Shown in pieces: positions 40,028 to 49,064 of a stretch of 64,000 nucleotides of DNA. Positions within the stretch are counted from its first letter, which is position 1; each line of letters begins with the position of its first letter. The DNA comes from Maribellus maritimus. GTDB taxonomy: Bacteria; Bacteroidota; Bacteroidia; Bacteroidales; Prolixibacteraceae. Position numbers and translations under genes: made by a program. The stretch is from NCBI RefSeq assembly GCF_022267315.1, contig NZ_JAIKLE010000003.1, positions 124,001-188,000 on the forward strand, written 5' to 3'. Below the pieces are notes generated by a model. That model was not told where the DNA came from. It did not search any database and saw nothing but the letters and a program-made list of their open reading frames with translations.

Positions 40028-41818
40028 ATGAGTAAAACATTGTCCACATTTATCAAAAATCTTTCAGGATTTATTCCCTACCCTAATTTAGGTAAGACAG
40101 AATTGTTTGTGGAGTGGAAAAACCGGTTGTTGTTTTTTCTCCTGGAAGCGATGGTTGTTCTGGGCACCGTGGCTTATATCCCGAGTATGCTGCTCTCTGT
40201 AAAAGAAAAACTCTGGTCTGTTGCCGCCATTGATTCTCTGGTTTATCTTTCTGTCGTTTATATCACTTTTTCAAAAAAAATGTCTGCCAACACAAAGGTT
40301 CTCGGCAGCATTGTTATTTTTTATTTTCTGGGTGTTGCCCTTTTGTTGTTTCTTGGGAAAGACGGAGCCGGTTTTAACTGGTTGTTTATCTATCCTATCC
40401 TTTCCAGCTTTTTTTATGGACGAAACGGAGCAACAAAGGCTACTCTGACAAACATAATTACACTGGCCCTTTTAGCCCTTCCTGTTTATTTTGAATGGAC
40501 AGAGCTTGGTCTTATCAGTGAATACGGAATTGCGGGATGGATAGTAAACTCTGTGAATTTTATTGTTATCTGTGCTCTTATTTCTTTTTCACTTGCCGTC
40601 ATTATTTCCAATATCGATAAGTCGTTAAAAAAAGAAAAAGAACTTACCCACCTGCTAACCGAAAATCAGGAGAAACTGGCTGTTGAGAAAGAAAGAGCGG
40701 AAGAATCAGACCGCTTAAAATCTACTTTTCTGGCAAATATGAGCCATGAAATACGAACACCGATGAATTCCATTCTGGGTTTTTCCAATTTATTGTCAGA
40801 CCCGGAGATTTCACCGGATAAAACGCAAAAATACAACCAGCTTATTCACCTGGCAGGCGGACAATTAATGAATATTATCGATGACATAATCGATATTTCA
40901 AAAATTGAATTAAATCAGATGACGATTAAAAAAGCTCCGATGAATATCTGGCAGTGTATAACAGAGATCCTTGAAATTCAGCAAAACAGAATCGACTCGC
41001 TTGATAAGGATTTGTTACTAAAAACCGATGTCCCGGCTGAATACCGGCGCTTGCTGATTGAGTCGGACGAATTGCGGGTAAAACAAATTTTAAACAACCT
41101 GGTGGGTAACGCTGTAAAATACACCCAGGCAGGAAGTGTTACATTTGGATACCGCCCAAAATTGCAACCAAATGAAAAGGTAATTGAATTTTTTGTAAAA
41201 GATACCGGACGTGGGATTCCCCCGAACGATCAGGAAAAAATATTTGGCCGTTTCACGCAGGCGGGAAATGTGGATTTTAAAGAAGGAACCGGTCTGGGAC
41301 TAAGTATTACCAAGGGTTTGCTTGATCTTCTGGAAGGAAAAATCTGGCTGGAATCGGAAGAGGGAAAAGGAAGTAAATTTTATTTTACACTTCCTTATAA
41401 TGAAAGCATAGTTAAAAACACAAACAAACCCCAACCATCAGTCATTTCCGACCTGACCGGAAAAACGATTTATATTGCTGAAGACGATACCTTTTCATTT
41501 TATTACCTGGAGGAATTGTTAAAACCAACGCATATTAAAATCCAAAAGGCCGGTAACGGCAAGGAATTGCTTGAGCTGATCAGCGAAAAAACACCGGATC
41601 TTGTTTTGCTCGACATAAACATGCCGGTTATGGATGGTTATGAAGCGATTCAGAAAATCAGGAAAACACAACCCAACCTGCCGGTAATTGCACAAACCGC
41701 TTATGCTATGGCCGAAGAACAACAAAAATGTATCAAGCTCGGGTGCAACGACTATATTGCCAAACCCATAAAAAAGGACCGTTTTTTTTATTTGTTAAAC
41801 ACTTATCTCAAAAATTAG
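40028..41818 (+). CDS. Hybrid sensor histidine kinase/response regulator
   Basis: 596 aa. About six membrane helices occupy residues 30-200, then a coiled linker rich in Lys/Glu leads to a HisKA domain with the phospho-acceptor His near residue 240 (NMSHEIRTPMN), an ATPase domain with GRGIPPNDQEKIFGRF and GTGLGLSI, and a C-terminal receiver domain whose phospho-acceptor Asp is near residue 529 (VLLDINMPVMDG). No separate DNA-binding output is attached and no phosphotransfer protein is adjacent. The membrane part lacks a large sensor loop, so it may sense within the membrane. Single gene. Confidence 0.9.
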   Translation: MSKTLSTFIKNLSGFIPYPNLGKTELFVEWKNRLLFFLLEAMVVLGTVAYIPSMLLSVKEKLWSVAAIDSLVYLSVVYITFSKKMSANTKVLGSIVIFYFLGVALLLFLGKDGAGFNWLFIYPILSSFFYGRNGATKATLTNIITLALLALPVYFEWTELGLISEYGIAGWIVNSVNFIVICALISFSLAVIISNIDKSLKKEKELTHLLTENQEKLAVEKERAEESDRLKSTFLANMSHEIRTPMNSILGFSNLLSDPEISPDKTQKYNQLIHLAGGQLMNIIDDIIDISKIELNQMTIKKAPMNIWQCITEILEIQQNRIDSLDKDLLLKTDVPAEYRRLLIESDELRVKQILNNLVGNAVKYTQAGSVTFGYRPKLQPNEKVIEFFVKDTGRGIPPNDQEKIFGRFTQAGNVDFKEGTGLGLSITKGLLDLLEGKIWLESEEGKGSKFYFTLPYNESIVKNTNKPQPSVISDLTGKTIYIAEDDTFSFYYLEELLKPTHIKIQKAGNGKELLELISEKTPDLVLLDINMPVMDGYEAIQKIRKTQPNLPVIAQTAYAMAEEQQKCIKLGCNDYIAKPIKKDRFFYLLNTYLKN

Positions 41819-41893
41819 ATTCCCTACTTCTGATTTTTACAAATTTTAGGGGAACAAAGGATTACAATATTTCATGTCGCTTTATCTTATCCA

Positions 41894-41924
41894 TAAATTT
41901 GACTATTTTAGGTCATCTTTAAAT
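41894..41924 (+). promoter_or_regulatory. Near-consensus promoter for the small membrane protein
   Basis: A TTTA word, 19-nt spacer, then TATTTTAG ending just before position 41915; spacing equals the Bacteroidota consensus and each box differs by one or two bases. Coordinates are approximate to a few bases. Confidence 0.4.
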
Positions 41925-41932
41925 CCGTAAAA

Positions 41933-42313
41933 ATGAATCTTTTCCTTCGTTTTGGTACCTCAATTGTAATATTGGCACTGTTATCATACACTGTTGCCAT
42001 TGTTACCGAGCAACGCAAAAAAAGGATAGACAAAACCATACTCATTTTTTTAACACTGGGCGTTTTTCTCGATATCACAGCTACTGCGTTTATGATTCTG
42101 GGTTCTTCAAAAGGAGGATTTACACTCCATGGAATACTGGGATATTCTTCGCTGCTCGCCATGTTTACCGACGCTGTGCTTATATGGCGGCATAAAACAA
42201 AAAAAGGCTTACATTCTTTGGTCCCGGCAAAGCTGCATCTCTATTCAAGATACGCGTACCTCTGGTGGATTATTGCTTTTATAACAGGCGGGTTACTGGT
42301 AGCTTTCCGGTAA
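41933..42313 (+). CDS. Four-helix membrane protein, HsmA-like candidate
   Basis: 126 aa with four membrane helices: residues about 8-26, 38-57, 66-86 and 104-124. The arrangement with a basic loop after helix one (TEQRKKRIDK), FLDITATAFMILGSS in helix two and LHGILGYSSLLAMF in helix three resembles the small HsmA/TIGR03987 family of unknown function. Alternatively an unrelated DUF. Single gene 114 nt after the hybrid kinase. Confidence 0.55.
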   Translation: MNLFLRFGTSIVILALLSYTVAIVTEQRKKRIDKTILIFLTLGVFLDITATAFMILGSSKGGFTLHGILGYSSLLAMFTDAVLIWRHKTKKGLHSLVPAKLHLYSRYAYLWWIIAFITGGLLVAFR

Positions 42314-42592
42314 AAAACCGATATTACAACCTGATAAAAAAAACCCTTCACCCTTCAAAAAAGTCTTTTCAAGCATAACAAACAGTCATACATCGATTTG
42401 CATGAAACTTTTCAAACATATGTGCGTCTTTTTTAATATACAATTGACAGAAAAAACAGAAAACAACCCGAAATAGCTTTCTTTTTCCACTAACCGAAGC
42501 AGGAAAACGGGAGAATGAGAGCTGTTCTTTTTTACTAAAATAATTACTAACCGAAGTGACACGCGTATTGTTAACTTCAAAAAAAAGATGTC

Positions 42593-43177
42593 ATGAAAAC
42601 AAAACAATTCACATTAGCACTGCTTGCAGTTGCCTTAACATTAAGTGTGGCTGCCACAAAAATTCCGAAAATGAACATCGTAGCACTCGATGATTCAAAA
42701 ACACTGATTGCTGCCGAAACGGATCCCGGAGTATCATCTGAAATTTTGATTGAAGACCAACGTGGAAGGATGGTTTACTACAAACTTAGCAAAGCATCTC
42801 CGGAATATAAATCGGTTTTTGATTTTTCAAAACTGGAGGATGGAACATATACTGTTAAAATTAAATCGGGAAAGGTATCGGCTACCCGTGTAATGGAAGT
42901 AAATGACGGAAAAGTTGTTGTAAGCGCTGCAATAAAAACCCGCATCGACCCCTACTTTTCGTGTGATGACAGAATCCTCAAAGTATCTTACCTCAACTTC
43001 GACAAGAATGATATTTCGCTGCTGATCTACAAAGGCAGTCAGCTGGTGTTTCAGTCGGGTTTGGGCACTGAATTTAATGTCCAAAAGGGTTTTAATGTTT
43101 CGAATTTAATAAGAGGAGACTATCACGTTGTTCTGGCAGGAACAGGAGAAGATTTTAGTTACCGTCTTACACGGTAA
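42593..43177 (+). CDS. Small exported beta-sandwich protein
   Basis: 194 aa with a signal peptide (LSVAATK cleavage region). The mature part appears to hold two beta-sandwich repeats of about 80 residues, the first with a pattern like that of type IX-secretion sorting or FN3-like domains (SSEILIEDQRGRMVYYKL, FDFSKLEDGTYTVKI), the second ending in FNVSNLIRGDYHVVLAG. It lacks the long N-terminal effector expected for a type IX substrate. Many Bacteroidota have such small proteins; their function is not known to me. Followed by a strong terminator. Confidence 0.65.
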   Translation: MKTKQFTLALLAVALTLSVAATKIPKMNIVALDDSKTLIAAETDPGVSSEILIEDQRGRMVYYKLSKASPEYKSVFDFSKLEDGTYTVKIKSGKVSATRVMEVNDGKVVVSAAIKTRIDPYFSCDDRILKVSYLNFDKNDISLLIYKGSQLVFQSGLGTEFNVQKGFNVSNLIRGDYHVVLAGTGEDFSYRLTR

Positions 43178-43199
43178 ATGTTCTATAAATTAAAGTTTG

Positions 43200-43228
43200 A
43201 GCCCTTGCTGTTTGCAAGGGCTTTTTTT
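43200..43228 (+). terminator. Terminator after the beta-sandwich gene
   Basis: AGCCCTTG with CAAGGGCT around a 7-nt loop, then seven T; 23 nt after the stop. Confidence 0.92.
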
Positions 43229-43341
43229 CCAATCGGGTTATCCTCAAAACCATAATAGCTTTTGTATATTTTAAAATTCCTGCCGACTGCCATTTACGGA
43301 TAGGTTCGGTTTCCCTTCCGGCAACATGCAGCACCTTATAC

Positions 43342-44067
43342 CTATTCGCTAAACATAAATGTAATTCGGTTAAAATAGATGGTTGTGGTCGCCTCAAAAG
43401 CCGAATCGGTACCAACGATTAACCATGCCTCTCCGTTTCCACTGGCGGTAAGCGTAAACGATATAATGTTGCCAGACACTGTCTTCAAGGCATATTCGTT
43501 TGTATTGGTATCGTTCGAAAAATCGCCAATTACAATCATATCCTCACCACTCTGCGCTTGGTTTCCTTTGTCTATATTCATACGGTACCAGTCTGACTCA
43601 TCCGTCTCAGGTTTGGGTTCTGTTGCACATACACCGGCTTTTATATAAACACTTTCGCCCGCGCTACCTCCAACACCGGCTGAAACATCGGCAACATTTG
43701 ATGCAAATTCAACCGTAAATTCAACCTTATAAACTTTGTTGGCCTGCAATCCTGAAATCTTTCGTTTTACAAACATAAACAAGTCATCGCTGTGGTTATT
43801 GCCCGATATTTTCAGAGCCCCCCGGGTCTGATCCAAAGGTTCGGGCAATGTGGCATATTCAAACAGCATCTCATAAAATGAATCGTTTCCCGCGGGATAA
43901 TCGGCAAAACCAGCTGTCCATCCTTCAGTATCCGAATTAAATTCATAGGAAAATTCTTGCGGTGCAGGAGCATTTTCATCTTCATCGCAACTCAAAAACA
44001 AAAGTGAGGCAGCAATCACTGCAATAAATAATTTTCCACTAAAATTCATTGTTTCCTTCTTCTTCAT
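43342..44067 (-). CDS. Surface lipoprotein with carbohydrate-binding-like fold
   Basis: 241 aa from ATG 44067; an ATG seven codons in (44049) is equally good. Signal with lipobox LLFLSC; the Cys is followed by DEDENAP, an acidic run consistent with surface exposure. The mature part opens with FSYEFNSDTEGWTAGFADYP, the pattern seen at the start of jelly-roll carbohydrate-binding-like domains, and ends TTIYFNRITFMFSE. Ligand unknown. Convergent with the beta-sandwich gene and followed upstream by another minus-strand membrane protein. Confidence 0.65.
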   Translation of the reverse strand: MKKKETMNFSGKLFIAVIAASLLFLSCDEDENAPAPQEFSYEFNSDTEGWTAGFADYPAGNDSFYEMLFEYATLPEPLDQTRGALKISGNNHSDDLFMFVKRKISGLQANKVYKVEFTVEFASNVADVSAGVGGSAGESVYIKAGVCATEPKPETDESDWYRMNIDKGNQAQSGEDMIVIGDFSNDTNTNEYALKTVSGNIISFTLTASGNGEAWLIVGTDSAFEATTTIYFNRITFMFSE

Positions 44068-44206
44068 CGCTTTTTATTTAAATCGTATGAATCAGATGAA
44101 AGAAAAACAATCGGGGTTGCTTCGCTGGTGTAAAATGAAAGGGTAATTTTAAATCGGGGCGGCTGTACTCCAGTCGATTTGGTTACATGAATTTGCCCCG
44201 GAATAG

Positions 44207-44797
44207 CTATCTTTTGCTTAGTTCCATCCGGGTATGATGCAGTTCCATGTTTATTTTGGTATATCGTTCGAGCGCACTTTTTTTATGCCCCTCAAACTCC
44301 TTCTTGAGTTCTTCGTAATCCTTTTTTGTACGAACCGTAACTTTGTTACTTCTTCTATAAAGCAAAAACAGCACTCCCAGGAAAACCAACAATCCAAGAA
44401 TTATTACAGACATTATCAAGGTATAAAATTCCTTTTCAATATTCATCCCAAAAACACTGATGGCATTTTGATTTTTAATGCTGGTTTCCAGTTCAGCTTT
44501 TGTATCTTCCAGTTGCTGATTGGTAGAACTTAAATCATCCCGAAGTCCGGCTACGGTATTTCCCTGTTCTGCCATTCTGTTCTCCAAAACCGAAATTGAA
44601 TCCGTTAATGCACGATAAAACTCATTTAACTGTGTTTCATTCAGAAAATAATTCCCATTCCAGAAATTCAGATTTTCTTTAAATACACTGTATTGCTGTT
44701 CCAGATTCTTCTCTTGTTTCCACGCATTGGTATCTTTTGCAAAAGATGTGATTGCCAGGAGAAAAAGCAGATTCGAAAGCACTGTAAATTTTTTCAT
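44207..44797 (-). CDS. Membrane protein with coiled coil, no methyltransferase motif
   Basis: 196 aa from the ATG at 44797 (MKKFTVLSN); the open frame extends 21 codons further, but this start gives a proper signal peptide (LLAITSFAK). Residues about 60-105 form a coiled coil in the periplasm, one membrane helix lies at about 124-146 (LIMSVIILGLLVFLGVLFLLY), and a second basic coiled coil follows in the cytoplasm. Relatives in Bacteroidota databases often carry the label tRNA (guanine-N1)-methyltransferase, but nothing in this sequence supports that. A signalling or structural envelope role seems more likely. Confidence 0.65.
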   Translation of the reverse strand: MKKFTVLSNLLFLLAITSFAKDTNAWKQEKNLEQQYSVFKENLNFWNGNYFLNETQLNEFYRALTDSISVLENRMAEQGNTVAGLRDDLSSTNQQLEDTKAELETSIKNQNAISVFGMNIEKEFYTLIMSVIILGLLVFLGVLFLLYRRSNKVTVRTKKDYEELKKEFEGHKKSALERYTKINMELHHTRMELSKR

Positions 44798-44997
44798 CTT
44801 TTTTGAAATCTTCAGGTTAAAAAATAAAAGTATCACCTTGCACACAATAAAAAAACTCAATTCAATCAGTTAACGAATAAAAGTTTAATCTGTTGTATGA
44901 TAAAAATACAACTCCCGTAATTTTAAAACAAATGGCTCATTATTAACGTCCAAAAAAGAAAACGATAAAAGGTAAAATTATTGTTTTTGATTGTTTC

Positions 44998-45151
44998 TGC
45001 AAACCCGGCTGCTTGATAAACAAGCAATTTTCCCTTTTTTTAGCTTTGCAGGGTAACGTAAAGCAGGATGGCGAGCCGCTGTTGTGTAATTGCTGTTAAC
45101 CGCCGCATCTGAAAGTTCCCGCAAGGTTTACGGGTGTTTAGGATTTAACCT
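44998..45151 (+). ncRNA. Candidate structured RNA or leader, unassigned
   Basis: A GC-richer island in an AT-rich 420-nt gap. By eye: GCTTG/CAAGC hairpin (around 45011-45025), a TAGCTTTG -7-like box at 45040-45047, then CGTAAA (45056-45061) that can pair with TTTACG (45127-45132), enclosing GATGGCG/CGCCGCATC (about 45067-45110). CCCG and CGGG could pair instead across 45118-45133. I match it to no Rfam class that I can recall. Pairing was drawn by hand only. Confidence 0.35.
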
Positions 45152-45182
45152 TTTGTATACAACTGACTATTAGTTATATTTG
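45152..45182 (+). promoter_or_regulatory. Exact Bacteroidota consensus promoter before the helical protein
   Basis: TTTG at 45152-45155, 19-nt spacer, TATATTTG at 45175-45182, identical to TTTG-N19-TAnnTTTG. Initiation near 45189 would fall only 4 nt before the first in-frame ATG (45193), which argues for the second ATG at 45217. Confidence 0.82.
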
Positions 45183-45216
45183 GGTTAAGTTAATGGTAAC
45201 TGAAAAAAATAAGAGA

Positions 45217-45468
45217 ATGAAACCGGATAAAAACAAAGAAGCTGAAAAGAAAAACGAAACGATTCAGAACAAAACAGATGAATGGATAGATAAGGCGGAC
45301 AAATTTATTGATGAAACTTCTGAAAAAATCCACGAAAGCAAAACCTACAAAAAAGCTGATGAGGCGATGGAAAAAGCGACCAAAAGTATTTTCCGGAAAG
45401 CCGGCAGATTGTGGGGAAAATCGGAGCGTTATTTCAAAAACAAGGGGAATAAAAAGGACCCGGAATAG
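45217..45468 (+). CDS. Small highly charged helical protein
   Basis: 83 aa (91 aa if the ATG at 45193 is used). I prefer 45217 because an exact promoter places the transcript start near 45189, and AAGAGA precedes this ATG. The protein is almost entirely charged amphipathic helix with an 11-residue-like rhythm (DEWIDKADKFIDETSEKIHESKTYKKADEAM pattern, given by its D/K spacing), no signal peptide and a basic tail. It resembles small stress or LEA-like proteins in character only; I cannot assign a family. Confidence 0.6.
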   Translation: MKPDKNKEAEKKNETIQNKTDEWIDKADKFIDETSEKIHESKTYKKADEAMEKATKSIFRKAGRLWGKSERYFKNKGNKKDPE

Positions 45469-45559
45469 TTTAAATACCGACGGTTTCAGTTATGGTTTTC
45501 TGCTCGCAACAAAATTCCCATACTATTGGTAAAAAGACTTTATAACGCCGATTCTGCAC

Positions 45560-46642
45560 TTAAGCCTTTGGCATTCCCAGAATTTTCAGCATTCGTACAT
45601 GCTGGATTACGGCACTCAGAAAACTGCTATTTACATGATAGGGCATCCCGAATTTTTTAGCTTTTTCCTGTACAATTCCGGCAATCTTCCGGTAATGTAT
45701 ATGACTGATATTGGGAAACAAATGGTGTTCCACCTGGTGATTTAACCCGCCAACCATCCAGGTAAACAGCCGGTTTTTTGGAGCAAAATTACATGTGGTA
45801 TACAATTGATGTGCAGCCCAGTTGTTATCGATTTCACCGTTTTCATCCGGCAATGGGTACTCGGAGGAAGGCACTACATGAGCCGTTTGAAAAATACTTG
45901 CCAAAACCAGTCCCCCGGTAAAATGCATCAGCAAAAAACCTGTGACTACCCAATACCATGCAACCGGAACCGTAAAAAGCGGAACGACCAGGAAAAAGAA
46001 ATAATACAGAATTTTCGAAACAATAAGGTCAATCAGCAAACTGCGGTATGTTCGTTTTCCGCTGAGCTTTACACCCATTTCTTTCTTGTACCTTTTTAAT
46101 CTTCTAAAATCGGTAACAGCTATCCACGAAATGGTCATTAAGCTGTAAAAAAACCAGGCATACAAATACTGGTAGCGGTGCATTTTTTTCAAAGGCCGGT
46201 GGGGCGAAAGCCGCAGTACCTCCGGCGGAGCGATATCTTCATCGTGTCCTTCGATGTTGGTGTAACCATGATGAAGTGTATTGTGCTGGTACCGCCAGTT
46301 GGGAGGAAATCCACCCAGCAGATACAATGAATTGCCAAACAGTTTATTCATCCACTTTTGTTTTGAAAAAGAACCGTGGTTTGCATCGTGCATTGTAGCC
46401 ATTCCTACTCCCGACATACCAAATCCCATAACTACCCAACAGGCCAGCACCGGAAGTACCGAAGTAAAAACACCTGAGATGATAAGAATCAGCGGTGCAA
46501 AATAAAGCAGCGCCATTACTGCCGTTTTAAAAATAATGGCTTTATTTCCGTAGGGCTCTATGTTGTTCGTTTTAAAATATTCGTTTACGGATGTTCTTAA
46601 TTCAGTTAAAAAATCTATTTTGTTTTTAGAATATCTGATCAT
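45560..46642 (-). CDS. Membrane fatty acid desaturase
   Basis: 360 aa di-iron desaturase of the acyl-CoA/front-end type (PF00487). The three histidine boxes are HDANHG at 85-90, HNTLHH at 120-125 and HQVEHH near 304, the last with Gln in place of the first His as in delta-5/delta-6-like enzymes. No cytochrome b5 domain is fused, so it relies on a separate donor. Four to six membrane helices surround the boxes. It introduces a double bond into membrane acyl chains; regiospecificity cannot be read from sequence. Single gene. Confidence 0.88.
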   Translation of the reverse strand: MIRYSKNKIDFLTELRTSVNEYFKTNNIEPYGNKAIIFKTAVMALLYFAPLILIISGVFTSVLPVLACWVVMGFGMSGVGMATMHDANHGSFSKQKWMNKLFGNSLYLLGGFPPNWRYQHNTLHHGYTNIEGHDEDIAPPEVLRLSPHRPLKKMHRYQYLYAWFFYSLMTISWIAVTDFRRLKRYKKEMGVKLSGKRTYRSLLIDLIVSKILYYFFFLVVPLFTVPVAWYWVVTGFLLMHFTGGLVLASIFQTAHVVPSSEYPLPDENGEIDNNWAAHQLYTTCNFAPKNRLFTWMVGGLNHQVEHHLFPNISHIHYRKIAGIVQEKAKKFGMPYHVNSSFLSAVIQHVRMLKILGMPKA

Positions 46643-46964
46643 TTTTTACTCTTTATCTTTTTGTTTCTAAAGTCCGGGTTCTAACAAAATCCAGTACAAA
46701 ATTTGATTTCACTTTTGTTTTACAGGGACTCAGATACCCTAACATCTATTCTGATAGTAAGGTTTAGCTGTTTCTGGTTTTATTCTCAAAATTTTAAAAT
46801 CGAAAGTTTGTACGCCGCATTTTGGTGCGGGAAACATACGAGATGAAGCAAAAAAACAACATAAGGGCAAGGGGAACATAAAATCTGAGCAATTGAATTT
46901 TACCAGGTGAAACAAAATAAAATCATTCACGTAACTGTGTTGTTTCCAACTGATAGTTACAACA

Positions 46965-47903
46965 ATGAAAACAAACCTTTACCTTCTTTTTTTTACGGCG
47001 ATGGCTGTTCTTGTCGCGAACTGTGAAAAATCCGGCGATGAACCTCACACAGGGAATGAACCCGAAAATCTTTCCGGGAAAATTGTTTTTCAAAAAGTGG
47101 CTTCGCACACGTTAAAAGTGGCAGCTGCAAATGCAATGCTCAATTCAACATCATACGGCGATGCAATGATTTATACACGTCCCGTTTGGTCTGATGATGG
47201 CTCCAGATTTGCTGCATTTGATTTGCTAAACACTGCTGCCCCCGGCTCTTCATCTGTTTTTGCCCTCAAAATTGCCGATACACAGAACAAGACCTCTGTT
47301 AGCCGGGAAATCGGAAGCTCAACACAAATTGACTTAAATGGATCGTTAAGCTGGTCGCCCGATGGAACGACCATTGCTTTTCCTGTCAGCCCTTACAACA
47401 AAATCATTTATCTGAATACACAAAACGGAGATACCGTTCAAACTGAATTTTCAGATAAAATTTCCGGTGATATAACCTCACTTGCCTGGCATCCCGATGG
47501 AGATATTGCCATAAACATTGTTTTCCGGCACGATTTTCAAAACGACAACGGAATATGGCTGATTGAACCTTTCAGCACAACATTAAAGAAAAAAATAGCT
47601 TCCGTAACAGGTATCTACGGGATTGAGTTTATGGACTGGAATAAAGCGGGTTCAGCGCTGTTGTTATCGGACTCGTCATACAACGATATTTACATTTTGA
47701 ATACAAATACAGGTGATATTACCCCAATACCAAATCTTTACGGATTGGCCCCTTGCTGGTCTGCTGATGGCAAATACATAATATATACAGGCATATCGGA
47801 ACACAATGGGGCTGCTCTGGTTCCCGGTTTGTTTGTTTCGGATGTGAATGGTTCATTTGAAAAACTGCTTGTTACAGATGCAGGATATTCCGACTGGCAT
47901 TAA
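46965..47903 (+). CDS. TolB-like beta-propeller lipoprotein
   Basis: 312 aa. Signal with lipobox VLVANC followed by EKSGDE. The mature protein shows repeated WSDDGS / WSPDGT / WHPDGD / WSADGK units at roughly 40-residue steps, the mark of TolB/PD40-type propeller blades, and ends DAGYSDWH. Such proteins bind other envelope proteins or ligands; no catalytic site is visible. Stands alone between the divergent desaturase gene and an orphan on the other strand. Confidence 0.78.
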   Translation: MKTNLYLLFFTAMAVLVANCEKSGDEPHTGNEPENLSGKIVFQKVASHTLKVAAANAMLNSTSYGDAMIYTRPVWSDDGSRFAAFDLLNTAAPGSSSVFALKIADTQNKTSVSREIGSSTQIDLNGSLSWSPDGTTIAFPVSPYNKIIYLNTQNGDTVQTEFSDKISGDITSLAWHPDGDIAINIVFRHDFQNDNGIWLIEPFSTTLKKKIASVTGIYGIEFMDWNKAGSALLLSDSSYNDIYILNTNTGDITPIPNLYGLAPCWSADGKYIIYTGISEHNGAALVPGLFVSDVNGSFEKLLVTDAGYSDWH

Positions 47904-48123
47904 AAACACACTCGTTTTTCTTCCTTAAGGAGGAGTAATTACAAACCGCCAGAACAGAAGTGTTTTTTCCTGTTGATTTTTTCGCAAAACAGATAAGAAT
48001 CTGGGACGAACCGTTAATTCATCACGACTTATTGTTCGCAACTTTATTGTCGTTAAAAATGACTTGTGAATTTGCGTCCCGGTACAGACTATACGCAGAC
48101 AGAGAAAGACAGGGTATAATTAA

Positions 48124-48723
48124 TTAAACAAAATCTCCCCCCGCAGCGTAAAATTTAATCTTGTTGTAGCTTATATATTTACCAAAAAACGAGACACCAA
48201 CCGAAATACTAATTCCGTAGTAAACAGGTATTGCAGGTTCCAGAATAAACTGATTTACGTTTTCCTTAATCGTTTTGTGCTCTCCGGACAGCTCAAGATT
48301 GTCATAAGTCTTAATTCTGTTTGCACCGTCCCATACATGAACACTATGAATTTTTGTACCATACCATCTTTCCGGGTCTTCGTGATGTGAAGCAACAGCG
48401 CACCTGAAGAGAACAAATATTTTTGATAGTTTTAGCCTTGTTCCGTTTAAAATAACCGGTGAATGTAAAGCAATATGAAACCAGTTGTTGGTATCCTTTT
48501 CACCATAAAATTTTGCACCATCTCCCTGTCTTAAAATTCCAAGCCAGGCATCGCCATCATCTATCGTACAAACACCGAGTCTGTGACCAATGAGAAAATT
48601 TGGCCGTTCAACCTGTGCTGAAACGCCATGTGCCCAGGCCGCATATTTTAGCTGGGGCGGAGAAACTAACCTTGATGACAGCTTTCCTTTTTGCGTAATA
48701 TTTCGATTTATACTATTTCCCAT
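48124..48723 (-). CDS. Uncharacterised protein, possible jelly-roll fold (DUF6623-like)
   Basis: 199 aa without signal peptide or membrane helix. Pattern WAHGVSAQVERP near residue 32, then NNWFHIALHSPVILNGTRLKL and a late GISISVGVSF...FYAAGGDFV, which brings to mind a family of single-domain beta-rich proteins (DUF6623), though I am not certain of that match. The middle part (HHEDPERWYGTKIHSVHVWDG) would be a strand pair. Lies alone at the edge of a repeat-rich stretch, with no neighbour that hints at a role. Confidence 0.6.
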   Translation of the reverse strand: MGNSINRNITQKGKLSSRLVSPPQLKYAAWAHGVSAQVERPNFLIGHRLGVCTIDDGDAWLGILRQGDGAKFYGEKDTNNWFHIALHSPVILNGTRLKLSKIFVLFRCAVASHHEDPERWYGTKIHSVHVWDGANRIKTYDNLELSGEHKTIKENVNQFILEPAIPVYYGISISVGVSFFGKYISYNKIKFYAAGGDFV

Positions 48724-49064
48724 GATTATATAGAATGATTCTTAATATAAAGAAAAATTGCCGGAAAATCAAATTTGACTTATCGGGTCATTCGCCTCAT
48801 AAACCGTTTTCGTCCTGCCACTCCGTATGAATTCAAATCATCGTGCATTTCAAAAATTATTTTGTTTTGGAAATGCAGACACCCCTCCCCGCCGGAGCGA
48901 AACAAATGCCGGGTGCTGACTATTCATTTCTCTTTCAAACTACGATTCAAATTAATATTATCCCCGCACAGGTTTCTCCTCCTCACAGGAAGAGTACCCG
49001 GGAGCGAACGAGGGGGAGGTGGTTATGAGCTTTTATACCTCCCACCAAAAAAAACTGCTCCCTT
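48724..49064. repeat. Gap with degenerate dispersed repeat remnants
   Basis: The part from about 48880 to 48930 (CACCCCTCCCCGCCGGAGCG, then GCCGGGTGCTGACTATT) resembles the repeats near 53.2 and 54.8 kb. Around 48965-49025 the reverse strand reads CCACCTCCCCCTCGTTCGCT, CCCGGGTACTC, TGTGAGGAGGAGAAA, the same kind of pyrimidine-rich block found at 54.87 kb. No gene is supported. Confidence 0.5.

Noticed and set aside
44207-44797. tRNA (guanine-N1)-methyltransferase label used for relatives of this gene
   Set aside because: No SAM-binding or TrmD knot motif; the protein is a signal peptide, coiled coil and one membrane helix.
45050-45150. Cobalamin riboswitch, because of GCCGCTG and CCCGCAAGG words
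   Set aside because: The long conserved core order of the cobalamin aptamer is not present, and no B12-related gene follows. Kept only as an unassigned structured candidate.
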